Assembly: GCF_958979055.1 (NCBI RefSeq)
Contig: NC_084896.1
Coordinates: 26,026,001-26,090,000, forward strand
Direction of reading: 5' to 3'
DNA length: 64,000 nt
Source: Alnus glutinosa
Taxonomy: Eukaryota; Streptophyta; Magnoliopsida; Fagales; Betulaceae
Shown here piece by piece: positions 12,360 to 23,550 of this stretch. Made by a program: the position numbers and the translations under genes. How positions within the stretch are numbered: position 1 is the first letter of the stretch; each line of letters opens with the position of its first letter. The notes beneath the pieces were generated by a model that saw nothing but the letters and a program-made list of their open reading frames with translations, was not told where the DNA came from and did not search any database.

Positions 12360-13634
12360 TCAATAAGAAGGAATCACAACCTCACTGCAAGCAAAATCGT
12401 CAGAGTTTCCGAAGGAATATTCGGGCCACGAATCCCGAAGAAGCTTCAGCAAAAGCTGGGCCTTCCTCTTGGCCCGGTCCGTACAATCGCTCTGAACCAG
12501 CAAGAGCAGCTGAGTCAGCACGCCGGCGGCAACGGCGTCCGTCTTGCTCTGCTCCGACGCCGAGCAGAGAGAGACGAGGGCGCCGGCGGCGTACTCCGTC
12601 GCGCGGTCCGAGATCTTGAGAATTATCTTCACGAGCAGAGGAACGGTGAGCGCGTGCGAAGCGAACGCCGAGCACCCCGCCGGAATCCGGCAGAGGAGCT
12701 CGACTGTGGCGAGGGCTCGCTCCGCGTCGCACTTCTCGAAATCAGCCAACCGGTCGATGAGCGTCTCGGGCGCTCCGGCCTGGACCGCCTTGTGCCTGGT
12801 TTGCTTCACCAGACACAAAGCGAACAAGGCCTTCACGCCGACCTTTAGCGCTCGCGGATACGAAGCAATCGGATTCTTCATGATCTCGATAACGCCTTCG
12901 AAGATTTCTTCCACATTGCTCACCTGAGCTCGGAGCTCAGGCGACCGAGTTCCGGCCACGACGATTTCGATGAGCGCGGCCGAGTTGACTCTGACCTCAA
13001 TCGAGGAATGGAAGAGGAGGCGAGTTAAGTACGCGACCCGATCCGGGTCTGACGCCACCGACGCGCACTCCGGCTCGGCGAGCGGGAACATTACCAAAAG
13101 CGCGAGCGACTCGTGGTTCAACTCGGAACCGGACGACTCTGAGCAGTTGCCAGCACTGGTACCGGAAAAGAAGATGTCGGTAAGGATTTGGCGCGCGTTG
13201 TGCGAGGCAATGACGGACCGGTTTTTGTCGGAGTCGCGTGCGAGTCCTCTGAGTCGCCGCAGCGCGGAGAGGCGGGAATGAACCAGGCTGGTCTCGGCGG
13301 AGGCTTGGCTGAGCAGCGAGCGGACTAGGCCCGGGTCGGCGGGTTGTTTCGGAGTCGGGATTCGCTCGATGCCGAAAGAGCGGTTGGCGACGCACCAGTC
13401 CTGGATGAGGCGGCGGAGGGTGTGGTTCGGGATGAGCGTGAAGTCGGTGAGTGGGGCCCTGGTGACCGGGCACGTGGTGTTGCCGGTGGCGACCCAGGAC
13501 TCGATGCTTGGTCGGTCGTAGGTCTGACCGGTGCTGACGGTCACCGGGTCTCGCATCAGCTCGAGGGAGATCGGACACCTGAAATGATATGGTATCTGAA
13601 CCCCCAAATCCAACGGCTCTAAACTCCCGGGCAT
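12360..13634 (-). CDS. PUB26: U-box/ARM E3 ubiquitin-protein ligase, PUB25/PUB26-like
   Basis: One uninterrupted exon encodes 424 aa, close to the roughly 420 aa of Arabidopsis PUB25/PUB26. The start is the ATG at 13634 (MPGSLEPLDLGVQIPYHFRC). An in-frame ATG 39 codons upstream is rejected because the conserved family N-terminus begins at MPG. The U-box spans about residues 14-90 with the E2-binding core (IPYHFRCPISLELMRDPV, TGQTYDR, CPVTRAPL, LIPNHTLRRLI). The rest is armadillo-type helical repeats, including LRGLARDS, a CLVKQTRHKAVQAGAP segment and YAAGALVSLC...AGVLTQLLLLVQSD near the C-terminus. This family transfers ubiquitin through the U-box-bound E2 and selects substrates with the ARM region. 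Arabidopsis PUB25/26 act in cold and immune signalling, for example on MYB15 and BIK1. PUB25 and PUB26 cannot be told apart here. The exon is much more GC-rich than its surroundings, which creates long shadow frames on both strands. Confidence 0.95.
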   Translation of the reverse strand: MPGSLEPLDLGVQIPYHFRCPISLELMRDPVTVSTGQTYDRPSIESWVATGNTTCPVTRAPLTDFTLIPNHTLRRLIQDWCVANRSFGIERIPTPKQPADPGLVRSLLSQASAETSLVHSRLSALRRLRGLARDSDKNRSVIASHNARQILTDIFFSGTSAGNCSESSGSELNHESLALLVMFPLAEPECASVASDPDRVAYLTRLLFHSSIEVRVNSAALIEIVVAGTRSPELRAQVSNVEEIFEGVIEIMKNPIASYPRALKVGVKALFALCLVKQTRHKAVQAGAPETLIDRLADFEKCDAERALATVELLCRIPAGCSAFASHALTVPLLVKIILKISDRATEYAAGALVSLCSASEQSKTDAVAAGVLTQLLLLVQSDCTDRAKRKAQLLLKLLRDSWPEYSFGNSDDFACSEVVIPSY

Positions 13635-13854
13635 TCTCTCACACTCACTCGGTCTTTGTTTTACGTTTGATTTCTCTCTTTGGAGTTGCTTCTGTGGGTA
13701 CTCTAAAACAAGTAAGGCTAAATCTGAGCGCTCTGCAAATTCTCTTTTCAACTTTGATACGCTCTGCTTTCTCTTATACGAAATGGAACAGATAGAGGGA
13801 CATACCCAACAGCTGGAGGGACTGACCCCTGCCCCTTATCTGACTCTCTGCCCA

Positions 13855-13860
13855 CACGTG
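13855..13860. promoter_or_regulatory. G-box (CACGTG) upstream of the U-box gene
   Basis: The palindrome CACACGTGTG lies about 220 bp upstream of the U-box start codon. Its CACGTG core is the classic plant G-box/ABRE core. Because the PUB25/26 family is stress-responsive in Arabidopsis this is a plausible site, but the position alone does not prove function. Confidence 0.35.
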
Positions 13861-13968
13861 TGGTTGTGGTTCCTCTTAACCCTGGTTGGGTTGGTCAAAC
13901 CAAATGAGCGACTGCCCCCTGGGTCCTACGTGGTTCACCTCTACAATCTGACTCCTGTTTACATCACG

Positions 13969-13980
13969 GTATTTATGTGA
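13969..13980 (-). promoter_or_regulatory. Possible TATA-like element of the U-box gene
   Basis: On the - strand the sequence reads TCACATAAATAC about 340 bp upstream of the start codon. It fits a loose TATA box if the 5' UTR is about 300 nt long. No transcript evidence is available, so this is tentative. Confidence 0.2.
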
Positions 13981-14219
13981 GTCTTTAGTCTTTGTTTTCT
14001 TACTGTTTTGGACTTTGATTGCCCATCATTTATTGTGTGTGTCTCGATATAGATTATCGTTAATGGCTAGCGATTTAGATAATAAATTATCATACAGACA
14101 TAAAAATAAAAAAAAATGATATGGGAAGCAACAGTATTTCTTTATATTTAGGTTAGTACGTTTGATTTCTTTGGTGCAGAAACATTAAGGGTGTCCGTTG
14201 TATGGCTGTTTATTTTTTC

Positions 14220-15300
14220 TTCCTACATTTAGGGTTTAAAATAAAATTTAAAGAAACTGTTGTTAATAATCTTATATTTATTGCTTGAATTGCTAACCAT
14301 TCGAACCGTAAATGAGTGGATCCAGATGGGAGTGTTATTTCTCTCTTTCTCTGTTACTTTTTTTTTTTGTTTTCTACGTGTAGGGTTTAAAATAAAATTT
14401 AGAGAAACGGTTTTTAATGATCTTATATTTATTGTTTGAATTACTAACTATCCGAACAATAAATGAGTGGATTCGAGTGGGGGTGTTATTTCTCTCTTTC
14501 TCTTTTACTTTTTTTTTTTTTTTTTCTACATTTAGGATTTAAAATAAAATTTAGAGAAACTGTTATTAATAATCTTATATTTATTGCTTGAATTGCTAAC
14601 CATCCAAACTGTAAATGAGTGGATCCGGGTGGGGGTGTTATTTCTCACTTTCTCTTTTACTTTTTTTTTTTTTTTTTTTCTACATTTAGGGTTTAAAATA
14701 AGAGTAATGTTTCTTACACAATTTTTGTACAACTTTTACACAACTCTAACAACTTTCTTTTAAAATCAGCCATTGAATATTTAGGACCCACATGTTGGAA
14801 AACAAATCCAATGGTTGATCATAACAAAAAGTAGTTAGAGTTGTGCAAAAGTTGTGTGAGAGTTGTGTAAGAAACATTACTCTTAAAATAAAATTTAGAG
14901 AAACTGTTGCTAATATTCTTATATTTATTGCTTGAATAACTAACCATCGAACCGTAAATGAGTGGATCCAGGTGGAGGTGTTATTTCTCTCTTTCTCTTT
15001 TACTTTTTTTTTCTACGTTTAGGGTTTAAAATAAAATTTAAAGAAACTGATGCTAATAATCTTATATTTATTGCTTGAATTGCTAACCATCTGAACCGTA
15101 AATGAGTAGATTCGGTCGGGGGTGTTATTTCTCTCTCTCTCTCTCTCTTTCTACATTTAGGGTTTAAAATAAAATTTAGAGAAACTATTGCTAATAATCT
15201 TATATTTATTGCTTGAATTCTAACCATCCAAACCGTAAATGAGTGGATCCGGGTGTGGGTGTTATTTATCTCTTTCTCTTTTACTCTTTAGTTTTTTTTT
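14220..15300. repeat. Tandem array of six units of about 140-155 bp
   Basis: The phrase CTACATTTAGGGTTTAAAAT recurs (with small changes) at about 14224, 14374, 14526, 14681, 15013 and 15152. Each copy is followed by AAATTTAGAGAAACTG, then CTTATATTTATTGCTTGAA, GAGTGGATCCGGGTGGGGG and a CTCTTT/poly(T) tract. The fourth unit is split by a 183-bp MITE. The array begins about 590 bp upstream of the U-box start codon, in its likely distal promoter. Confidence 0.85.
14701..14883. mobile_element. hAT-like MITE, 183 bp, inserted in tandem array unit 4
   Basis: Terminal inverted repeats of about 50 bp begin AGAGTAATGTTTCTTACACA and end with the inverse, with about six mismatches. The insertion is flanked by TAAAATA at 14694-14700 and 14884-14890, extendable to an 8-bp TTAAAATA if one terminal T is shared. 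The neighbouring array units show the empty site, GTTTAAAATAAAATTTA. An 8-bp duplication suggests an hAT origin. Confidence 0.85.
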
Positions 15301-17339
15301 TTTGTTTTTTTTTTTTGGGGGGGGGGTAATCTTTGTAATCAATGATTTTTCTTTTGACTGTGTTTCTGCCTCCCCCCCTCCTCCCCCCCTTTTTTTTGTC
15401 TATGTTTTTCCTTTGACTGTCTTTTTAATGAGTAGCTTAAACCAGGTTATCTTTACACTGTTGGCATCAAATCTGCCCCCGTGATTGAACAGGAAAAAAA
15501 GAAGAAAGATATATGTTGAGCTTAGGATGATTGTATGTATAAAAAAATTAACCTGTTTAAATTGATAGAGAAGTGAGTTTAAAATGGTTTGATCATTGAT
15601 ATACAAATAGGCCAGGGTTCAATAAATTTTAATTAAAATAAAAAATTCACATCAGTTATGTGATTTATTATGCAATCCAAAATTTCATTCTTTTATAAAA
15701 TTTCAAACATGCATGAAAACTATAATTTTGGACATATTAAGATAAGATAGCTCTTAATCTTCGATTATCTTGATATTTTACAAATATGACCAATTATATA
15801 TAAGATTCGACAAAAGTAATAACTTGTATTACTCAAACCTAACAGACATATACTGATGATTATCCTTAAAAGTGTCTTTTTGTATATTATAAATTTCTTT
15901 AAAGTATGGATACTTTAAGAGATATGCATAAAAGTAACTTTGTAAGTGTGTGAGTGATGAAAATTTTGTTATATTATTTCACAAAGCAAACCACATGCCA
16001 CGTTGAAATTAGGATTATGCATAGGATGAGGGACAGAACTATATAGGTTAAAAATATTGATAATGTGTGTTAAATTGGGAGAGAAGGGCACAAGTGAAAT
16101 AGAACTTCACACAATCCGGGAATGAAAAGGAAATGAAGGAAAACATGGGGTAGAATAGAGATATCATAAAATAAAAGGGACACCAAATGCAAAGCAGATA
16201 GTACGATATAATTAGGTTTCAATTGTCTGTTATTAGGTGGTGGGTGGTCAAAGGTCAAAGATGAACAGATTACAAAGGAATGTGCGGGGCCAGGTTGTCT
16301 CTCCACCTCTTTATTCGAGAAATGCTGCTTCTGTGGATAACACTCACAGAGTGGTGTCTTTGATCAAGTGTGACCCACCTCTCTACGTCAACATAATCTC
16401 CCCAAATAAATATCTAGGAGCAACATTTCATCAATTTTGCTTTTCCGCCACAATTTAGATAGTAAATATAAAATTTATCTGACGTTGCGACCCATTTGTT
16501 TGGATAACTCAGATTAATAAAACTCATTTTTATTTACTCTCTAATTTAGATAGTAAATATGAAAAAATTAATATAAAACTTATCCGACGTTGACCTATTT
16601 ATTTGGATAAACAGATTAATAAAACTCATTTATATTCATTCATGTTTGAAGTTCTATTACTCACAATTAAAAATATAGTTAATGGGGTGGGTGAGACTAA
16701 GGAAGAGGGAAAAGTCATTGTCTATTGACTATTACCATAATATTGTAACAAGAAAATCCGCACATAATTATGTTTTCAGTTGTTACGTTATTGTCAATCA
16801 AGTTTATATGTTATTAATCATTATTTTATTTTAAAATACCTCAAAAAATATATATTTATTTGTTTTAAAAAAACTATTAGATATAATTTTACCCTTTGAA
16901 TTGTTTGAAAATATCGATATCCTTTTTTCTTTTTTTTTGTGTGTGTGTTTAAATTAAGAAAACTAATTTTAAACATTCATAGAAGTTGGTCTTTAATCCT
17001 TTGGATAAGGTTAATTAGGTTTGTGAGCCGCATGGCACCTCTTGGCCCTGCTTACAAGAGAGGTCAAGGTTTGAGTCTCGAGAAGGATGTGAAGTACAGA
17101 TTTAGAGAAGTTAACGTATGGATTGGATTAAACGAGTTAAAATAACCAAAAACAAAATTAAAAAAAAAAAAAATGTGAATCAGAAATTTGTTAGGTGAAA
17201 TGGAACTCAAATATAAAATAGGTGATATCCTATCCCATTCAATTATCTTGGCTCTGGAATCTAGTCTAATCTCCAATCAAATTCAATAATTTGTCATGTA
17301 AATTGGAGCTCCTTATAGAATTCACAATTTATTTTCAAC
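15301..17339. other. Intergenic AT-rich DNA
   Basis: No gene is supported. Homopolymer runs (T, G and C) occur at about 15290-15400, and a short near-duplicate pair lies at about 16447-16530 and 16538-16630 (phrases AGATAGTAAATATAAAA and TTATCYGACGTTG). A region at about 16990-17120 with GGTCAAGGTTTGAGTCTCG has a B-box-like phrase and may be a decayed tRNA-derived SINE. Confidence 0.4.
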
Positions 17340-17344
17340 ACCCA

Positions 17345-17571
17345 TATAGTTTATGACGTTCCACATAATTCTCGAAACAACGCGATTTTATATAGTTTGT
17401 GACGTTCCACATAATTTTCGAAATAACGCGATTTAAAGTCGTGATGACCATGAACTTATCAAAATTTTGCAATTAAGCGTACTTCAACGTGAGTAATACC
17501 AGATACATGACATTTTAAAAAGCCTAATTCAAAAGAAGAAAAAAAAGAAACAATATTATATCTTCGTTACA
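17345..17571 (+). mobile_element. Cassandra-like LTR fragment with degenerate 5S-like core
   Basis: The segment opens with a tandemly doubled unit of about 48 bp (TTTRTGACGTTCCACATAAT... twice). It continues into ATGAACTTATCAAAATTTTG and AATTAAGCGTACTTCAACGT, which track the internal promoter region of 5S rRNA, and ends near TCTTCGTTACA. TRIM elements of the Cassandra type carry 5S-derived promoter sequence in their LTRs. This copy is badly decayed, and no second LTR was seen close by. Confidence 0.5.
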
Positions 17572-17789
17572 AATATTTTATAGTATTTCTTAAAAGGACT
17601 CATCAGCGTGTTCTAATCAACTTTAGACTATTCATATTTTATTGTTTTTTTTTTTTTTTCCTTGAGCCATAAAAGAACCTTTTTTCATATGTCATGTCCC
17701 ACGGTCGTACTAGAATTGCTGTAATAGGATTGTACTCGATTGGAAACCAAAGGGGGAAATCGGTGTGGGCAAACCTTTTACTTGCCAGA

Positions 17790-18070
17790 TAAAAAAAGAG
17801 AAAGGGAGGGGGGGGAGGAGAGATTCAGGCGGCAGAGGCAGTCAGAGAGGAACAGGCACTGAGCGGGGGAGGCGGTGTCGTTTAGCGGCGCAAAACACAC
17901 GCGTGGAGGGGACAGTGCGGCCCACGAGCCACGCCACAGTGCGACCCTCCTGTCCCTGGTCAACCGGGCAAGGTTTGCCGGTCCAGCGTACACTAGATTT
18001 TACTGCTTTCCCATTCCAACACACACCCTCTAATGCACGTGCTGCTTCTCCACCTCGCACGTGTTTCCAG
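17790..18070. other. Isolated GC-rich block with two G-boxes
   Basis: About 280 bp of GC-rich sequence stands out from AT-rich flanks. CACGTG occurs at 18036-18041 and 18058-18063, with GC-rich phrases such as GTCGTTTAGCGGCGCAAAAC. Open frames of 71-150 codons cover it on both strands but have no recognisable domain and follow from GC content. It could be a promoter/CpG-like island for an unseen transcript or a relic of inserted DNA. Confidence 0.35.
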
Positions 18071-19091
18071 CTCTATTGCCTATTTTTTATATATATTTTT
18101 GACCGCCTTGCTTTGACGCTAAACTGTGTCCGTGGTTGGTGCCCCAAGTACGGAATTCCAAGTTCCCCTCTGGTTATGACATTATCCAATGGGTTGAGAC
18201 TCGAGAGAATATCATAGAAATGTGTGCTTTTTTTCTTTTTCTTTTTCTTTTTGTTTTAATTTCTCGAGCAAGTTGTTTATTTATTTATTTTATTTTATAT
18301 ATAAAAGCATAAAATCTATAAAATTAGATATTACTCAATCTAGGTATCGTGTATTATCTTAAACATTGATGGATAGAAATTTTATCATAAATTTTGTTAT
18401 AGATTCCAGATTGTTTGGATGAATTTGGACGAATATTTAAATACCCTACATTTGTTAAAAAAAATAAAAAATTGTTTTGTTCTTTTTCCTATTTTCAAAA
18501 TAAAAATATTAACAAACAACTCATAATATAAAATACTCTTCAAATTATAAAAACAGCTTTTACTACTATATCATGTCATAATACTATTTCAAACAAAAAC
18601 ATATTAACAAAAATAATCAAAACAATCTTATATATATATATATAATTTAATATTAAACATGAGTAAATGGATGACTAGTGTAAAAACAGAAAAGAAAAAG
18701 AAGCAAAGATATGGATATATGAAAAAAAATGACTGTTGTACAACCGTAGAGATAATTTTCGTTCAACTTTACTTTTGTGTCAATTTATTTTTTAATTTAT
18801 TTTTCAAAAAACGATGAAATCATTATGGAGGTAAATGTTAGGTCATTTTCTTAAAAAATAAAAGTAAACTGTCACATAAGTAAAATTGAACAAAAATTAT
18901 ATGTACGATAGTACACCAATCATTTTTCTATATATATAAACTTATGTAGTCTTTGATGAGTAGGGTTTTATTTTGGCAAAGGGAATCTGTGGACAATTGG
19001 CATGTATTATCCAAGTTTGTCACTTTTTTTTTTTTTTTTTTTTTTTTAAGAAATGAGTAATATATTGGTTTATTTATGAGCAAAACTTTTG

Positions 19092-19093
<2 letters not shown>

Positions 19094-19126
<33 letters not shown>
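19094..19126. repeat. (TA)n microsatellite
   Basis: An uninterrupted TA dinucleotide run of about 33 bp, preceded about 45 bp earlier by a long T tract. Confidence 0.85.
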
Positions 19127-19131
<5 letters not shown>

Positions 19132-19610
19132 TTTATTTTTTTTAAAAAAAAAAAAGAAAGAAAAAGCTGCAAAAAGATGCTTTTGAGGTAGAATGTGAGG
19201 AAGCTGTGCAGTCTAAGGATGGCTTGAATTGAGGAAGGTTCTGAGGTCTCTTCATGAAACTGACATTCGTATACAACCTTTTGCGTACCAAGTTCCCCAA
19301 CTTTTACCCACCAAAACCCCTTTTTCTCCTTTCTGTAAGCTTCGCATCGATTCTCGAATTGTAAATTCCCCAACCCACTTGTCTATTTTAAAGTTACAAA
19401 AAAAAAAAAAAAAAGGTATTGGATTAATTTTTTTAATCTGATTTTGTGGATAGTGATGGCAATAAACTATGAAAAGGGAGAGTTTCATTGATTTTCAATT
19501 AACACCTTTGAGAAAAAGATAAATGATTTTCCTTCACAAAAGAACTTTTAACACATAGTCAACCGATTCTATACTCCGAAGTAATTTAGGATTAAGATGA
19601 GTGCAGTATT

Positions 19611-19795
19611 CCTTCTCTATTGCATTGTAATACGACACGTGTACGGGAGTGTAAGAGAGAGTCTCATCTGATTAGATAGGTGTTTAGAAAATTCGGATTA
19701 TATCTGATCGGATTGTTTAGGCACACGTCCAATCAGGTGGAATCCTCCATTGCACTCGCATACCGTGCTCTACAATAGGACAAGAGTATTGCAAA
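19611..19795. mobile_element. Putative MITE, about 185 bp
   Basis: The left end, GTGCAGTATTCCTTCTCTAT, is inversely matched by the right end, which reads CTTTGCAATACTCTTGTCC on the other strand. The interior of each arm also pairs (TATTG... with CAATA). No clear target duplication was found. A CACGTG core lies inside the left arm. Confidence 0.5.
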
Positions 19796-22332
19796 GTAAT
19801 ATATACATTTTTTTGTTTTTAAATATATGTTTGATTCTAAATGGTACAATTATTGAAAAGTATTTTGTTTTTTCTTTTCAATTTTTTTTTATAGGATATA
19901 AAGTTGAGGAGTGTTTTTATTGAGGTTCACAATTAATTTTTTTTTTTTTCGTATGAAATCCATTTACTTTTTGGAACTCGTTTTTTTTTGTCTTAAAAGA
20001 AACGAACACTAAACATGCAACACTACTTTACTTTTTAGGTGTGGAGACCGACTTTCTCTGTGATAAAAGAAAATTAAAAAAAAAAAAAGTGGCCGCGTAC
20101 CCACTCTCAGCAGAGGAGATGGGTGGCCAAACATGTTAGAGGTGGCAGCCACCCCTGTCCTATGTTGGAGGTGGTTGTGCAGCTATCTACGGTCTCTCGT
20201 AATCACATCAATGCCTATATTCCACCTGTCTTTATCTACAACTGCATTTCAATTGACCTTCACAAATTCCGTGTTAGGCACTGATCATTGTTGATTTAAA
20301 GAATTATCACTTTCTCTTATTTCATGCTTCCTTACGTTAGCATTTTTAATGGCGTTAAGGGATTCTGGTGCGTTCCTCGCATGTTGAGTAAGATGGCTAA
20401 AACAACTCCCATAGATCACAAAATTCCTCCTAAAAACCACAACTTTCTAGCCACCACCACGGCCATGAGTTCAACATCCTCTTCCTCTAATTTATTTTGC
20501 ATAACTAATAAGTGTTTTTTTTTTTTTTTTAGATTTGAGTAGATGAAACTTTTGAGCTTATTGTTAGGTCATTACGGTCAATAAATAATCGATTTATTTG
20601 TGACTTAGAATCTCTTCCAAAAAGGCATGTTAATGACATGGACATCATATATTCCATTTTCATTTGTCTGCAAATTGACAATCAAGAGGGAAAAATAATT
20701 CTATAATCTAAGGAGTCCTTGTCACGTTTATTGGTTTTAAACTTTTAGTATAAGATTTTTATTAAAAAAATAAAAAAGCAATAGCCGATATCCTTTACAT
20801 AGATTCGAGCAATCCATGATTTTATAGTGATAGATTGGACTAAAGCAATGAAACTTGCATTTGATTCGTTATAAATTCATGGAAAAGTAAAGAAATACAA
20901 AAAAGACTAGTTGGATTAATTCAATTCATACTTTATTAACATGATATTAAGAGCAATTCGACAAATAACTTCATAATTTACTCTTAATTTTAGTTAAATA
21001 CTTCACATATTAAGTCTCAATTGTTGATGAAAAGTTTAAGCTTACACGTTCAAAAACATCTAACGAGAATCCAACGATGCTTTAAAAAAATTAAAAAAAA
21101 CTCTCGGGCGACGAACGTCAAACTCAAAACTTGTTAACACCAAATCCTATGAAACTAATTTATAATTAAAAGCATTAGAGTAGCAATGTAGATGATAAGT
21201 GGATGAATTGTTGACTTGTTTAGTGGCTAAGTTGCGTTCTCAAGCTCTAAAATCCACTTTTAGGGGAAAGTAAAATAATTATATTCTTTTACTTAATTTA
21301 AATAATATTTTGCAAGGCACCCATTAGAGTGTAAAGGGACAAAACATAGTTGGCCTTGTGATTTGGCCTAAGATTTGTATCTATGTGGTCCTATTAGTCA
21401 AATAATTGCATCCACTTTTCCACGTGAGTGGTCCAAATGTCCGGCACGTGTCCATTCTTATTGTAATGCTGACGTGGTCCAAAACCAACGTCCATTTCGT
21501 CGACCACCTTTTTTTATTGTATTGTGCCTCTCCACGTGGCCCTTTTCTTCCCTCTCAAAGGCCAAGGCTAAAAATAAAAATACATGGAAAAAGTATAGAT
21601 GATGATTGATATTGGTTCAAATTTCAACCAAATATAAGGTCATTTTATATTGAGTAATGTCATATCAATATCTTTATTCTATTATTATTTTATATTGTTG
21701 ACTTGACAATCTCGACCAAATCTTTAAATCAATATATATAAAATGATTAGTAGAGAGTGTCACGTCAACATTATTATATAGTTAATAGATAAAAATATAA
21801 TTTTTAGTATTATTACTATTTGATATTTGATCATTCTCAAGTCTCTCTTATCCTTAATCAAATGAAATATAAACTTATACATTCATCTACGGCGCATTTG
21901 GGTAAGCACAGTAGGTTTTTTTTTTTTTTAGTTTGCCTGTCCCCCATACCTAGAAGTCTAGTTTAGCCATCGGAGATGTAAATGTTTTTTAAGGGTTTGT
22001 GCAACCATTTTATATAGAAATTCAAAATACATAAATCATTGTAGGTGCTCTATTTTCTATCTTATGGATAAGCCAAATATTATGGTTAGCATGTATGAAA
22101 GAGATAAGAACAAAATCAATCATAATAATCTGAGTAGGGATAGAACTAAGATTTCATATTCGAGGAGGGGGCAAAGTATGACAGAGTGGGTGGGGATCAA
22201 ACCTAATTTTTAGGTCCATATATATTAAGAGGGAATTTTAAAATGAGGAGCTCCCTAATTCAGTCTCTAAATATGAGTCTTCATAACTTCACAGAAGAAA
22301 ATATAAAGTTGTTAGGATTATATTTCATGAAA

Positions 22333-22443
22333 GAAAAATGCTAGAGACCATACTTCTATCCCACATCTATCTCATTTTACTGTCAATGATTAGTACTGTC
22401 ACATGAATAAAATAGGATAAAAGTGTGATTTCTAGCATTTCTC
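22333..22443. mobile_element. Putative MITE, about 110 bp
   Basis: The left end GAAAAATGCTAGAGACCATA and the inverse of the right end, GAGAAATGCTAGAAATCACA, form terminal inverted repeats of about 30 bp with a few mismatches. Similar ATGCTA-type ends occur elsewhere in the window (about 41086, 46504 and 52230). Confidence 0.6.
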
Positions 22444-23550
22444 TTCACGAAATTAAGATTATTAATTCAAATTTGTATATATCTCTATTTTTTAGATCAA
22501 ACTCATAAAAGAAAGAAAAGAAAAATATATCTTCATAAGATCATAGTAAATAATATTCCAAATTTGTGTTAAATTATGTGGGCAAATGGGGTGTGTATGC
22601 ATAGTCTTGGGCATTTGATTGGATGTTCCCCAAGGGTGAGGCGAGTGGGTGATGCCAATTGTCCAATGTGGGTTGCTTTCAAACTCTTGGTGAGTGTTGC
22701 CCAAAATCTCACATCTTACAATGATGTGCATTCAAAGTGAGTGGGGAAATGTATGCACCAATCACGGACGAAATTGGTGCCCTTCGTGTGATCATCTCTT
22801 TATCCAACTTACTCTAAATTAGTACTTTTAGAATACTTGAATGCACTAATGATGGTAGACATGTATGCAATATTCCAAACCCACCCAAAAAATAGAATAT
22901 TTGCATAAGGTCCCCGGATCTATGAGTTTTTTTTTTTTTTTTTTTTTAATCATTGATTGACAAAGTATTCTTTTGATTCAATCTATTAAACAACGTCAGT
23001 TCAAAATACATGTGATTCTTACATGCATACATCATACATGCAATTTTAGGCCGATTCCTCTAACCCAGTTTAGAGAAAAACTTTTTCAATTATCTAGATT
23101 ACTTTTTTTTGAGTTTTTTCTTCTTCTTTCTTTGTTTAAATCTTGGGTTCCCAAGTTACTTATTGCATCGTAAATTACTTGTTATGCTCTTTAAGAGTGT
23201 CTTTAGAGGTATTACAGGGACAAACTAACAAAGCAATTTACGTGACATTTACTACATCAATCACTAAATAATTAAATTTACTTGTCAAATTTTGTTGCTT
23301 AATTTTATTTTTTTTTCATCTATGTTGTGCCATGTGACACTCAAATGAATTGCCACATGAATTTGTAAAGGAGTTGTAGTAAAAGCCATAATACCCTCAA
23401 ACATTTTCCTACTTTTAATATAAAGTCTTTTATCACTTTAGTATTCTCTTTACAATTTTGAGTTTATGGCTTGCTCATAAAACCCATGTATCTCCTGTTA
23501 AAAAGAGGAATGCCCACAGTTTTATTGTGAAAACAAAAACTAATAAAGTG

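Noticed and set aside
12400..13578. Long open frames on both strands across the U-box gene (up to about 190 codons)
   Set aside because: They are shadows caused by the GC-rich coding exon; only the - strand frame from 13634 carries the U-box and ARM motifs.
13635..13751. 39-codon N-terminal extension of the U-box protein
   Set aside because: The upstream ATG is in frame, but the family N-terminus begins at MPG and the extension has no conserved content; it is more likely 5' UTR.
14220..15300. CRISPR-like array of repeats
   Set aside because: Units are direct contiguous repeats of about 150 bp with no unique spacers, in a eukaryotic genome.
17765..18217. 150-codon open frame in the GC-rich island
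   Set aside because: Low-complexity basic sequence, no recognisable domain, and equal-quality frames on the opposite strand.
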